A stretch of DNA of 31,171 nt from Pseudomonadota bacterium (GTDB taxonomy: Bacteria; Pseudomonadota; Gammaproteobacteria; Burkholderiales; Thiobacillaceae): NCBI GenBank assembly GCA_021836225.1, contig JAKBJA010000052.1, positions 1 to 31,171 on the forward strand, written 5' to 3'. Below the pieces are notes generated by a model. It made no database searches. It was not told the DNA's origin and saw only the letters and a program-made list of their open reading frames with translations. Below, piece after piece: positions 17,837-25,410 of this stretch (its first letter is position 1; each line of letters starts with the position of its first letter). A program made the translations under genes and the position numbers.

Positions 17837-19107
17837 AGGTCCTCTCCCAGGAGCCGCTCGATTTCCGCCAGCCTGACCTGCATCTCGAGCTCGGCCTTGA
17901 GACGTCCGAGCCGGGCCTGAAGGATCTGGCGCTGCGCATCCAGCAGGGTCGCGAAATCGATTTTTCCGGTTTCGTAGCCCGCCAGCGCGGCGCGGAAGCC
18001 GAGCTCCGCCTGGGGCAGCAGGCTGCCGGCGGTCAGGCTCTCGGTGCGGCGGGCAGCCTCGATGCCGGCGAGATGCTCCGCCAGTTCGGCAAGCACCTGA
18101 TTGGACAGCGCCTCGGCACGTGCACGGGCAGCGGACAGCATGGCTTCCGACTCGCGCTGCTGGGCGCGGCGCGAGGCTTGCTGCAAGGGCAGGTTGAGCT
18201 CGACCATCAGCTCCCATTCCTCGATCGCGTTCCCGTACTGGATCGGCGAAACCCCAAGGGTGAAATCCGGATAGCGGTTCCGGTAGGCGAGTTCGCGGTT
18301 CTTCTCGGCCGACCCGATGCGCGCGCGCTCGGTGAAAAGCAGCGGATTCCTCGCGCGAACCCGTTCCTCGAGCGTGGCATACTCCAGTTGCGATGGCGGT
18401 GGTACAGGACGCAGTTGCCCCGGTTCGGCCAGCGGTGCGCCGGCAGGCCTGGCAAGCAAGGCATTCATGCGTGCCTGCAGCTGGCGGCGCTCGTTTTCCA
18501 GCGCGATCAGCTCGGCCCGCATGCCGGTCTGCTCGACCTGCGCGCGCACGACGTCCTGTTGCACCGCCAGGCCGCCGGCGTAGCGAACCCGCGCAATCCT
18601 TTCCAGACGCTCCATGAGATCGAGGACTTCGCGGCCGTAGCGCTCGCTGCGGTAGGCGGAATAAAGCTGGGCGTAGACCGACTTGATGCGTGCCGCGAGT
18701 TCCGCCCAGTTTCCCCGGGCCTGGCCCCTGGTGCCCTCGGCGTCGAGTTCGGCGGCCTGCCGTCTCAGGTCGCGCTTGCCGAACCAGGGAACGTCCTGCA
18801 TCAGCAGATAGCGGGTACTGCCGACGCGGCTGGGAGAAAGCGTCGGGCTCTGCTCGCCAAACCTGGTGATGTCGCGCAGTTCGACACGGAGCCTGGGGTC
18901 GGGCAAGGCGGCGACCGGCGTCACCCGCTCGGCGGCGGCATCGGCCTCCAGGCGCATGGCCGAATATTCGGGATTGTGCTCCCTGGCGTATTCGAGAAGG
19001 GACTCGATGCCGGCGCCCGGTAGTTGATCCTGGGCCTGGGCTAGCGCTCCCCCGAGCCCGGTCAGGGCGACCAGAAGGCATCCTGACACGCCAAGTGTTC
19101 TTCTCAT
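17833..19107 (-). CDS. cusC: TolC-family outer-membrane factor of the Cus system
   Basis: A 424-residue outer-membrane channel protein. An ordinary signal peptide (about 1-25, ending ALAQA) is present and no lipobox is seen, unlike E. coli CusC, which is a lipoprotein; the protein is also shorter. The mature part has the duplicated helical architecture: an early LLEYAREHNPEYSAM and LPDPRLRVELRD, a coiled-coil middle, and a second repeat ending FRAALAGYETGKIDFATLLD. These are typical of CzcC/CusC-like channels of metal RND systems. GAGGGGGG precedes the ATG at 19107. It opens the OMF-adaptor-pump block and overlaps cusB by four bases. Confidence 0.88.
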   Translation of the reverse strand: MRRTLGVSGCLLVALTGLGGALAQAQDQLPGAGIESLLEYAREHNPEYSAMRLEADAAAERVTPVAALPDPRLRVELRDITRFGEQSPTLSPSRVGSTRYLLMQDVPWFGKRDLRRQAAELDAEGTRGQARGNWAELAARIKSVYAQLYSAYRSERYGREVLDLMERLERIARVRYAGGLAVQQDVVRAQVEQTGMRAELIALENERRQLQARMNALLARPAGAPLAEPGQLRPVPPPSQLEYATLEERVRARNPLLFTERARIGSAEKNRELAYRNRYPDFTLGVSPIQYGNAIEEWELMVELNLPLQQASRRAQQRESEAMLSAARARAEALSNQVLAELAEHLAGIEAARRTESLTAGSLLPQAELGFRAALAGYETGKIDFATLLDAQRQILQARLGRLKAELEMQVRLAEIERLLGEDL

Positions 19108-19206
19108 GTGCCCCCCTCGATACGCACGAATTCCCCTCGGTCAGTTCTTTGAATGCGCCTGGACTACGCCTGCGTGTTGGTCATGGATCCCGGCCCGCTC
19201 CGTCCC

Positions 19207-19416
19207 TCAATCCGTCAGATCGGCACGCTGTTTCAGAAACGTTTCCCGATCGATTTCACCCCGGGCATAGCGTGCCTCCAGGATGTCCAGTGCCGTCCGC
19301 CCGGATGTGCCGTTCCGGCCGCGCAAGGCATACACGATGCCCGCGACCAGCAGGATGGGGATCAGCCAGACCAGCACCATGCCCCAGCCCATCCCGTAAT
19401 GCTCGAACCCCCACAT
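19207..19416 (-). CDS. Small membrane protein with SHOCT domain
   Basis: A 69-residue protein with one transmembrane helix (about 13-31, VLVWLIPILLVAGIVYAL) after a short Gly/Trp/Met-rich start (MWGFEHYGMGWGM). It ends in a SHOCT domain: ALDILEARYARGEIDRETF then LKQRADL. SHOCT modules are thought to mediate oligomerisation, and such single-helix proteins are frequent passengers in copper and heavy-metal operons. AGGAG precedes the ATG at 19416. Its function in resistance is unknown. Confidence 0.85.
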   Translation of the reverse strand: MWGFEHYGMGWGMVLVWLIPILLVAGIVYALRGRNGTSGRTALDILEARYARGEIDRETFLKQRADLTD

Positions 19417-19509
19417 ACCCGTTCTCCTGTCCGGATTGGCGCAAGCGCCGCGGCACGCCTCCGTCCCGCAGGTTGCAACTGCAGGATGGACGCCATGCCT
19501 TGTTATAGA

Positions 19510-19800
19510 TCAGTCGTTCAGCACGGACCCGTAGGTATTGCCGTTGCCTTTCTCCGGGGCGTGGCTGTCGCCTGCCTTGTGCGGCACGTGCGTTTCGCCC
19601 GCCTGGAGGTCGAGCAGGACCGAGCCGTAGACGTCGCCGGTGCCCCGTTCGGGCTCATGGCTATCCCCGGCCGCGTGAGGGAAATGACTGTCATGCACGT
19701 TGGTGATGCTCTGCTGCAGATCAGGGTTGCTGTTCTGGTGGTAGGCCCAGGCCGGGGTCACCAGCAGGGCGAGCGTGATAGATGCGATTGCGAATTTCAT
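19510..19800 (-). CDS. Exported tandem His-repeat protein, unrecognised family
   Basis: A 96-residue protein that I do not recognise. A clean signal peptide (about 1-19, ending PAWA) implies export to the periplasm. The mature part is dominated by two 28-residue repeats (37-64 and 69-96), 18 of 28 identical, of the form (S/T)HxPHxAGDSHxPE(R/K)GxG followed by YGSVLxD. Each repeat places three His residues within ten positions, and there is no Cys and no Met beyond the start. The operon context (between a Met-rich protein and the SHOCT/CusCBA genes) suggests periplasmic copper or silver binding, but that is inference. AAAGGAG lies before the ATG at 19800, so it is probably well translated. Confidence 0.8.
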   Translation of the reverse strand: MKFAIASITLALLVTPAWAYHQNSNPDLQQSITNVHDSHFPHAAGDSHEPERGTGDVYGSVLLDLQAGETHVPHKAGDSHAPEKGNGNTYGSVLND

Positions 19801-19850
19801 GGTGTGCTCCTTTCATGGGAGAGCGTGGTCTGCGGACGTGTCCGCGCGAC

Positions 19851-20330
19851 TCACTTGGGGGGGGATGCAGGGGCGGCCTGCGGCATGCCCATGTTCTTCT
19901 GCATCATCATCTGCATCATGTCCATGCGCTTCTCCATCATCTCCATGCGCCTGGCCATCATGTCGTCACTGCCGGACATGCCCGGTCCCATCATGCCCAT
20001 GCCTCCTCCCATCATGCCGTCCTTCATCATCGGGCAGTCCATCATTCCGCCGCCCATCATGCCTTTCCCCGCCATCATGTTTTCCTGCATGGTCTGCATA
20101 TGCTCCTGCAGCAGTTTCTGGCGCTGAGCCGGATCTTTGGACTTGGCCATTTGCTCCAACTGGCTTTGCATTCGCCTGGTGTTGGCCTGCATCTTCTGGA
20201 TCGTCTGATCGGCAGAGGGCGCGGCTGCACCGGCTTTCTGGTCGGGGTGATGTGCGTCTTCCGCGAGAACGGGCTGCATGGCCATGGCAGTCAACATCAG
20301 GGTGGCAATCAATGCGGTGGTGCGTTTCAT
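19851..20330 (-). CDS. Met-rich periplasmic protein, probable copper buffer
   Basis: A 159-residue exported protein with a signal peptide (about 1-23, ending VLAED). It then has a HH-containing linker, a helical Gln/Lys/Met segment (about 42-80, coiled-coil-like), and an extreme Met-rich region: about 29 Met between residues 78 and 149, in MMGGGMMDCPMM, GMMGGGMGMMGPGM and MEMMEKRMDMMQMMM. One Cys (99) sits inside this region. Thioether-rich stretches of this kind bind Cu(I)/Ag(I) in other copper-resistance proteins, so a periplasmic sponge or chaperone role is likely. AAGGAG lies seven bases before the ATG. It is 34 bases downstream of cusF. I know no precise family name. Confidence 0.82.
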   Translation of the reverse strand: MKRTTALIATLMLTAMAMQPVLAEDAHHPDQKAGAAAPSADQTIQKMQANTRRMQSQLEQMAKSKDPAQRQKLLQEHMQTMQENMMAGKGMMGGGMMDCPMMKDGMMGGGMGMMGPGMSGSDDMMARRMEMMEKRMDMMQMMMQKNMGMPQAAPASPPK

Positions 20331-20364
20331 GTTCGACTCCTTCTTGACGTGGGATAAATGAACC

Positions 20365-20700
20365 TCAGGGTTTGGCTACTTCGAGCGTGGTGACGGTGAA
20401 TGTGCCGTTCGTCCTGTCAGCGCGGAACCGGACCGTGTCGCCTGGCTTCACCCGATCGAGCCAGATGGGATCCTGGACACGAAAAACCATGGTCATGCCG
20501 GGCATGTCGAAGTTCTCGAGCGGGCCGTGCTTGAGGGTGAGCTTGCCTTGCGCCTTGTCCACTTTCCTGACCACGCCTTCGCTGAGGGCGGTTGCGTGTG
20601 CCGCGGCGCCGGCATGGTCAGGATGATTCGACTCGGCCCAGGCAGGGAACCCGATGGCAAGCCCCAGTCCCAGGGCGAGGGAAGTCAGGGTGGATTTCAT
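20365..20700 (-). CDS. cusF: CusF-like periplasmic copper chaperone
   Basis: A 111-residue protein with a signal peptide (about 1-22, ending AWA) and a CusF-type OB-fold domain. The metal site aligns as His58, Met69 and Met71 in KHGPLENFDMPGMTM. The position of the Trp that caps Cu(I)/Ag(I) in E. coli CusF is Met66 here, so the cation-pi contact is replaced by a possible third thioether. I start at ATG 20700, which has AAGGAG nine bases upstream; the frame continues upstream without protein character. A cop-box-like palindrome at 20807-20822 suggests an extra copper-inducible promoter directly ahead of this gene. Confidence 0.9.
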   Translation of the reverse strand: MKSTLTSLALGLGLAIGFPAWAESNHPDHAGAAAHATALSEGVVRKVDKAQGKLTLKHGPLENFDMPGMTMVFRVQDPIWLDRVKPGDTVRFRADRTNGTFTVTTLEVAKP

Positions 20701-20806
20701 AAGTAAGCACTCCTTGCAGGTGTTGGTGCAGACCCGGGTGGGCCTGTTCCGGTTGAACGTTGATGCCAGTGTGGACGATCGCCCCCCACGGCAAGCTGAC
20801 GGTGGG

Positions 20807-20822
20807 ATGACAATTGCGTCAT
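20807..20822. promoter_or_regulatory. Cop-box-like palindrome before cusF
   Basis: ATGACAATTGCGTCAT has perfect ATGAC/GTCAT arms around six bases, resembling the binding sites of CusR/CopR regulators and the site at 21399-21414. It overlaps the stop codon of the cupredoxin gene and lies about 107 bases upstream of the cusF ATG, so it could drive an internal promoter for the cusF-to-copA part of the operon. Confidence 0.5.
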
Positions 20823-21322
20823 TCAGGGATGGTCTGGGGTTTGACGACAATGCGCCCCCGCATCCCGGCCTCGTAGTGCCCGGGAATCAGGCAGGCGAAG
20901 CCGAACTCGCCTGCCTGATTGAAATGCCAGAGGATTTCGCCCTGTCGCCCCTGGCTGACATGCGCCATGTAGGCTTCGTCGTGTTCCATACCGGGAAACT
21001 TCCTCATTGCCTCGGCGTGTTCCGCCAGGGCCGCATGCGTGCCGATCACCATCTCGTGCATCATCCTGCCGTCATTGCGCAGGATTAGGCGCACGGTCTC
21101 ACCCTGCCTGATCTGGAGCGTATCGGGCTCGAATCGCATCGCGTCGGTCATGCGGATGGACACGGTTCGCCCCACGCGATCCGCCTCTCCAGCGACGCCC
21201 CATGGTTTCTGTTCTTTGACGATGGGAACCGCGGGGCTGTCGTGCCGCGCGCCGCCATGTGCCTGCGCATTGCCGCTCGCTGCTGCCAGGCTCACTGCCA
21301 GAATGAGATAAGGTTTCTTCAT
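20819..21322 (-). CDS. Periplasmic cupredoxin (plastocyanin/azurin-like, CopI-type)
   Basis: A 167-residue exported blue-copper-type protein. A signal peptide (about 1-21, ending AQA) leads to a short His-containing region and then a cupredoxin barrel. The type-1 copper ligands are recognisable: His89 in RMMHEMVIG, then Cys144, His149 and Met154 in ACLIPGHYEAGM. Such proteins, including CopI, occur at the head of copper-resistance operons and bind or oxidise periplasmic copper. I chose ATG 21322 because it begins a proper signal peptide; an upstream in-frame extension is arginine-rich and implausible. It is the first gene of the minus-strand operon, divergent from cusR across a cop box. Confidence 0.9.
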   Translation of the reverse strand: MKKPYLILAVSLAAASGNAQAHGGARHDSPAVPIVKEQKPWGVAGEADRVGRTVSIRMTDAMRFEPDTLQIRQGETVRLILRNDGRMMHEMVIGTHAALAEHAEAMRKFPGMEHDEAYMAHVSQGRQGEILWHFNQAGEFGFACLIPGHYEAGMRGRIVVKPQTIPE

Positions 21323-21398
21323 GCGTGCCCCAGGATGGATTGAGATAGCCAATACCCTGATCCTGCTGGGACGCACCCGACGTGAACCTGACCTCGGC

Positions 21399-21414
21399 AT
21401 TACAAATCTGTCAT
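21399..21414. promoter_or_regulatory. Cop box in the cusR/cupredoxin divergent promoter
   Basis: ATTACAAATCTGTCAT is a 16-base near-palindrome matching the general cop/cus-box pattern (ATTACA-like arm, short AT spacer, TGTCAT/TGTAAT arm) recognised by CopR/CusR/PcoR response regulators. It sits between the cupredoxin ATG (21322) and the cusR ATG (21475), so one site could control both directions. Confidence 0.75.
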
Positions 21415-21474
21415 GCACCTTGTTCAGGGCGAGAGCTATGGCAGGATGCGGGTGTTCAGCACGACCTTATGTCC

Positions 21475-22167
21475 ATGAAAATCCTGATCGTCGAAGACGA
21501 GCCCAAAACGGGCGCTTACCTCAAGCAGGGCCTGACCGAGGCCGGCTTTGTCACAGACCTGGCGAACGAAGGCTGGGAAGGGCTTGAACTCGCAAAGGAG
21601 GGCCATTACGACCTGGTGATCCTCGATGTGATGCTGCCCGGGCTCAATGGCTGGCAGGTGCTCGAAGGCCTGCGCCGCGCCGGCATCGAGGTGCCGGTGC
21701 TGTTCCTGACCGCGCGCGATCAGGTCGAGGACCGGGTCAAGGGGCTCGAGCTGGGCGCCGACGATTACCTGGTGAAGCCCTTCGCCTTTGCCGAACTGCT
21801 GGCCCGGGTGCGCACCCTCGTGCGGCGCGGACATGCGGGCCTGGAGTCCGCTGTGCTCAAGGTTGCCGACCTGGAGCTCGACCTTCTGCGCAGGCGCGCC
21901 ATTCGTGACGGGCGCCGGATCGACCTGACCGCCAAGGAGTTCGCGCTGCTGGAGCTGTTTCTGCGCCGGCAGGGCGAAGTGCTGCCGCGCAGCCTGATCG
22001 CCTCCCAGGTCTGGGACATGAATTTCGATTCCGACACCAACGTCATCGACGTGGCGGTGCGGCGGCTGCGCGTGAAGATCGACGAAGGCTTCGAGCCCAA
22101 GCTCATCCACACGGTTCGCGGGATGGGCTACGTGCTGGAAGCCGGCCCGGATGGCGCGATCCCATGA
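21475..22167 (+). CDS. cusR: CusR/CopR-type heavy-metal response regulator
   Basis: A 230-residue OmpR-family regulator. The receiver domain has an acidic pocket in IVEDEP (Glu7, Asp8), the phospho-acceptor Asp51 in [10 protein letters not shown], Thr79 in FLTARD and Lys101 in DDYLVKPF. The winged-helix effector domain (about 127-222) contains the recognition segment [15 protein letters not shown] and the terminal hairpin [12 protein letters not shown]. It closely follows CusR/CopR/IrlR proteins. ATG 21475 gives the canonical MKILIVEDE start; ATG 21469, two codons earlier, is possible. Its stop overlaps the kinase ATG by four bases. It likely binds the cop boxes at 21399 and 20807. Confidence 0.93.
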   Translation: MKILIVEDEPKTGAYLKQGLTEAGFVTDLANEGWEGLELAKEGHYDLVILDVMLPGLNGWQVLEGLRRAGIEVPVLFLTARDQVEDRVKGLELGADDYLVKPFAFAELLARVRTLVRRGHAGLESAVLKVADLELDLLRRRAIRDGRRIDLTAKEFALLELFLRRQGEVLPRSLIASQVWDMNFDSDTNVIDVAVRRLRVKIDEGFEPKLIHTVRGMGYVLEAGPDGAIP

Positions 22168-23582
22168 AAAGCCTGTCGCTGACCAGCCGGATCAGCCTGC
22201 TGTTCGCAGTGGCCGCTTCGCTGGTTCTGCTCGCCACCGGCCTGATCCTGACGCAGGTGGTCGAGGCCCACTTCGAGGAGGAGGACCGCTACGAGCTGAG
22301 CGGCAAGCTGGCGCTCATCCGCAACCTGTTCAACCACGCCTCCAGCCAGCAGCTACTGGATCGTCTGCCCCAGCAGCTGGACGACGCCCTGGTCGGCCAC
22401 CAGGGGCTTGCCGTTGTCGTCACCGATGCGACGGGCAACATCTGGTTCGCCACGTCAGGTGCGAATTTCCCGCGCGCGCTGCTGCAGCGCTGCGTCAGCC
22501 AACCTCAGGAATGCCGCTCCGGGACCCTGCACCAGTGGCAACAGGGTGGCGTCAGCCACCGAGGGATGGCGGTTTCGATCACGTCGGGCAATGGCATGCC
22601 TTACACCGTGGCGGTGGCGCAGGACATCGAGCACCACGAGCATTTCATGGACAAGTTCAAGACCGTGCTGGCGGTCGCCATCGCGCTGGCCGCCCTGGCC
22701 ACGGCCGCGCTGGGCTGGGTCGTGACCCGCTGGGGGCTGTCCCCGTTGCGTCAGGTCGCCGACCGGGTGGCCGGCATTTCCGCCGAACGTCTGGCCGAGC
22801 GTCTGCCGGTTGCCGGCCTGCCGGCGGAGCTCAGGCCGCTGGCGACTGCCTTCAATGCCATGCTGGCCCGGCTGGACGACTCCTTCCGCAGACTCTCCGA
22901 GTTCTCGTCCAACATCGCCCACGAGCTGCGCACCCCGATTTCCAACCTCATGACCCAGACCCAAGTGGCGCTTTCCAACGCACGCGACAAGGACGAGTAC
23001 AAGGAGGTCCTCTACTCCAGCCTGGAGGAGTACGAGCGCATGGCGCAGATGGTGGGCGACATGCTCTACCTGGCGCAGGCCGAGAACGGCCTGCTCAACC
23101 CGGGGCAGGAACAGGTCGACCTTGCCAGCGAGACGCGGGATTTGTTTGACTACTTCGAAGCCTGGGCCGAGGAGCACGCGGTTGCGCTGACCCTGACCGG
23201 GACGGCCAGCGTGGTCGGCGACCGGCTGATGCTGCGACGCGCGCTCAGCAATCTGCTGTCGAACGCGATCCGGCATACGCCGCGGGGCGACGCTGTGAAG
23301 GTTTCCATGAGCAGGAACGCAGACAGCGTCACCCTTGCCGTCGAGAATCCCGGCCCGGCCATCCCGGCGGAGCATCTTCACAAGCTGTTCGACCGTTTCT
23401 ACCGCGTCGACCCGTCTCGGCAACGCAACGCTGATGGCACCGGACTGGGGCTTGCCATCTGCAGATCCATCGTGGAGGCACATGGCGGGACGATCAGCGT
23501 GTCCTCCGACGACCAGAGGACGCGCTTTGTGATTGCCTTGCCCGCTTCGAAGGAACGGCTCGGGCCGGCTGGTACTGAATGA
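22164..23582 (+). CDS. cusS: CusS/CopS-type heavy-metal sensor histidine kinase
   Basis: A 472-residue inner-membrane sensor. TM1 (about 10-30) and TM2 (about 170-190, [20 protein letters not shown]) bracket a ~140-residue periplasmic sensor domain with several His (for example [20 protein letters not shown]). A HAMP segment ([19 protein letters not shown]) is followed by the H-box [14 protein letters not shown] with His253, the N-box [11 protein letters not shown] and the G-box [19 protein letters not shown]. The heavy-metal-sensor kinase family (CusS/CopS/IrlS) fits length and layout. It is translationally coupled to cusR and would phosphorylate it in response to periplasmic Cu or Ag. Confidence 0.93.
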   Translation: MKSLSLTSRISLLFAVAASLVLLATGLILTQVVEAHFEEEDRYELSGKLALIRNLFNHASSQQLLDRLPQQLDDALVGHQGLAVVVTDATGNIWFATSGANFPRALLQRCVSQPQECRSGTLHQWQQGGVSHRGMAVSITSGNGMPYTVAVAQDIEHHEHFMDKFKTVLAVAIALAALATAALGWVVTRWGLSPLRQVADRVAGISAERLAERLPVAGLPAELRPLATAFNAMLARLDDSFRRLSEFSSNIAHELRTPISNLMTQTQVALSNARDKDEYKEVLYSSLEEYERMAQMVGDMLYLAQAENGLLNPGQEQVDLASETRDLFDYFEAWAEEHAVALTLTGTASVVGDRLMLRRALSNLLSNAIRHTPRGDAVKVSMSRNADSVTLAVENPGPAIPAEHLHKLFDRFYRVDPSRQRNADGTGLGLAICRSIVEAHGGTISVSSDDQRTRFVIALPASKERLGPAGTE

Positions 23583-23653
23583 CCACCCTGTCGAACCATC
23601 ATAATCAGTCCGGGCCTCTTGGTAAAAACATCCGGCACGCTACAATGCCGCTC

Positions 23654-24019
23654 ATGCGCCGCCTCATCGCCCTGATCATCATGCTCATCGTTCCGCTCCA
23701 GTTCGCCTGGGCAGCGGCGGCCGGCCTGCATGGGCACGTGGCGATGGACACCGTGGGCGCGCACGTCCACGATCACGACCATCACGATGGCGGGCACGCC
23801 AGTCATGACCTCGCCGCACTCGGCAGTACCGATGGCGAACAGCACAATGAGGACGGTCATCATGGCAGCCACTGCCACCACGTGTTCTCCTTCATCTTCC
23901 ATCAGCCCGGCTCCCTGCCCGGACTGGAACTGAAGGGCGGTCCGCTTGAGCACGCGCCAGCCGCCTTCCTCAGCCGTATTCCCCCTCTGCTCGACCGTCC
24001 CCCGCTAGCGCGCGCCTGA
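23654..24019 (+). CDS. czcI: CzcI-like His-rich exported protein
   Basis: A 121-residue protein with a signal peptide (about 1-20, LIALIIMLIVPLQFAWAAA) and a His-rich mature part: HVHDHDHHDGGHASHD, then EQHNEDGHHGSHCHHVF. The FAWA cleavage region, the His clusters and the position directly before czcC match CzcI of Cupriavidus-type czcICBA loci, a periplasmic zinc-binding modulator of unclear mechanism. ATG 23654 gives the compact signal peptide; ATG 23645 is three codons earlier, and the frame stays open upstream to 23579 with no signal-like sequence. Neither start has a strong ribosome site. It lies about 70 bases after cusS, so it could be partly co-transcribed with the copper sensor genes. 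Confidence 0.8.
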   Translation: MRRLIALIIMLIVPLQFAWAAAAGLHGHVAMDTVGAHVHDHDHHDGGHASHDLAALGSTDGEQHNEDGHHGSHCHHVFSFIFHQPGSLPGLELKGGPLEHAPAAFLSRIPPLLDRPPLARA

Positions 24020-24112
24020 CCGGCGCGCCCCCTGATCTGTTCGATGCGGCCTTGAGCCGCGATCCTGTCGCGCGCCGGTGTTCTTCGCCCTGTTTCTTAC
24101 ACGAGGAAAACC

Positions 24113-25402
24113 ATGCGACTCACGCTATCCGTATTTCTGCTCGCGCTGCCGTTGGCGGCGTGGGCGCAAACCCCGCTCACCGGCCCGGGACCAAGTTCGC
24201 CGCGCGCCAGCGAACCGGCTGCCCCGCTTACCCTGAATGCGGCCCTGGAACTGGCGCTTGGCGCCAACCCTGATCTGTCAGCGGCGAGCCGTGAGTTGGA
24301 GGCGCTCGACGCCACCATCACCCAGGCACAAGCCCGGCCCAATCCGGAACTTTCGGCCTTGATCGAGGACACTCGCCGGGAGACGCGGACCACGACGCTG
24401 CAGTTGAACCAGCCGATCGAGCTGGGCGGCAAGCGTGCGGCGAGGATCGAAGCCGCCGAGCGCGGCCGCGATGCAGCATCCCTTGAACTGGAAGCCAAGC
24501 GAGCCGAGATTCGTGCGGCGGTGACAGCGGTGTTCTTCGACGTGCTGGTCGCGCAGGAACGTCTGCGGCTTGCCCAGGCGTCGGTCGAACTTGCGCAACG
24601 CGCGACCGGTGCCGCCTCGCGGCGAGTCACAGCTGGAAAAGTGTCCCCGGTTGAAGAGACCAGGGCACGCGTGGCCGAGGCTGCCGTGCGGGTTGAGCGG
24701 GCGCAGGCAGCAAGCGAGGTCACGACCGCACGCCGCCGACTGACTGCCACCTGGGGCAATCCTTCACCGCATTTCGAACGCGCCGAAGGCGTGCCCGAAG
24801 CCCTGCCGCCGCTCCCCGCCATGGCAGACCTGAACGCGCGCCTCGCCGCTTCACCCAACTTGCTGCGGGCCAGGATCGAGGTCGATCGTCGGCAATCGCT
24901 GGTGGAAGTTGAACGAAGCCGGAGCGTCCCGGACATGACCGTCAGTCTGGGAGGCAAACGCATCGAAGAACTGGGTATCAACCAGGCGATCCTCGGCGTT
25001 TCGATTCCGATCCCGATCTTTGATCGCAATCAAGGGAACCTGCTTGAAGCGCTTCACAGGACCGACAAGGCGCGCGACGAACTGGCCGCCGCCGGAACCC
25101 GTCTGTCCAATGAGCTGGCGCTTGCGCACGAACGCCTGAATGTGGCGCGCCAGGAGGTGGAGTCGCTACAGCGGGACATTCTGCCGGGAGCGCAGAGTGC
25201 CTACGACGCCGCAACCAAGGGTTTTGAGCTTGGCAAATTCAGCTTCCTCGACGTGCTGGACGCCCAGCGAACTTCATTCCAGGCCAAATCCCAATATCTG
25301 CGCGCCCTGGCCGAGGCGCATCGATCCGCCGCCGAAATCGATCGCATTCTCGGCGCGGCATCGACCCAATCGACCCTGGCGCCAGCCGCCACTCAGCAGT
25401 AG
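24113..25402 (+). CDS. czcC: CzcC-type outer-membrane factor
   Basis: A 429-residue TolC-family channel for divalent-cation export. The signal peptide (about 1-18) ends AAWAQ. The mature protein has the diagnostic CzcC strings: LELALGANPDLSAASREL, TTLQLNQPIELGGKRAARIE, a TAGK-like RRVTAGKVSPVEETRARVA, GVSIPIPIFDRNQGNLLE and FELGKFSFLDVLDAQRT. GAGG precedes the ATG at 24113. It is followed after eight bases by czcB, and would form the outer-membrane duct of the CzcCBA complex. Confidence 0.92.
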   Translation: MRLTLSVFLLALPLAAWAQTPLTGPGPSSPRASEPAAPLTLNAALELALGANPDLSAASRELEALDATITQAQARPNPELSALIEDTRRETRTTTLQLNQPIELGGKRAARIEAAERGRDAASLELEAKRAEIRAAVTAVFFDVLVAQERLRLAQASVELAQRATGAASRRVTAGKVSPVEETRARVAEAAVRVERAQAASEVTTARRRLTATWGNPSPHFERAEGVPEALPPLPAMADLNARLAASPNLLRARIEVDRRQSLVEVERSRSVPDMTVSLGGKRIEELGINQAILGVSIPIPIFDRNQGNLLEALHRTDKARDELAAAGTRLSNELALAHERLNVARQEVESLQRDILPGAQSAYDAATKGFELGKFSFLDVLDAQRTSFQAKSQYLRALAEAHRSAAEIDRILGAASTQSTLAPAATQQ

Positions 25403-25410
25403 GAGCCCAC

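Noticed and set aside
16032..17939. Long minus-strand frame overlapping cusB and the start of cusA
   Set aside because: Arg/Gly/Ala-rich out-of-frame translation; the true frames show complete adaptor and pump motifs.
17837..19081. Possible giant fusion of an outer-membrane factor and CusB in one frame
   Set aside because: The upstream part of that frame is an out-of-frame shadow of the cusC-like gene; cusB has its own ATG overlapping the cusC stop.
19684..19696. ATGACTGTCAT palindrome as a further cop box
   Set aside because: Spacing is wrong (no spacer between arms) and it lies within the His-repeat coding sequence.
19980..20100. ATCATG-rich tandem pattern resembling a DNA repeat or CRISPR-like array
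   Set aside because: It is the antisense of Met-Met-rich codons in the copper-buffer gene; units are irregular and coding.
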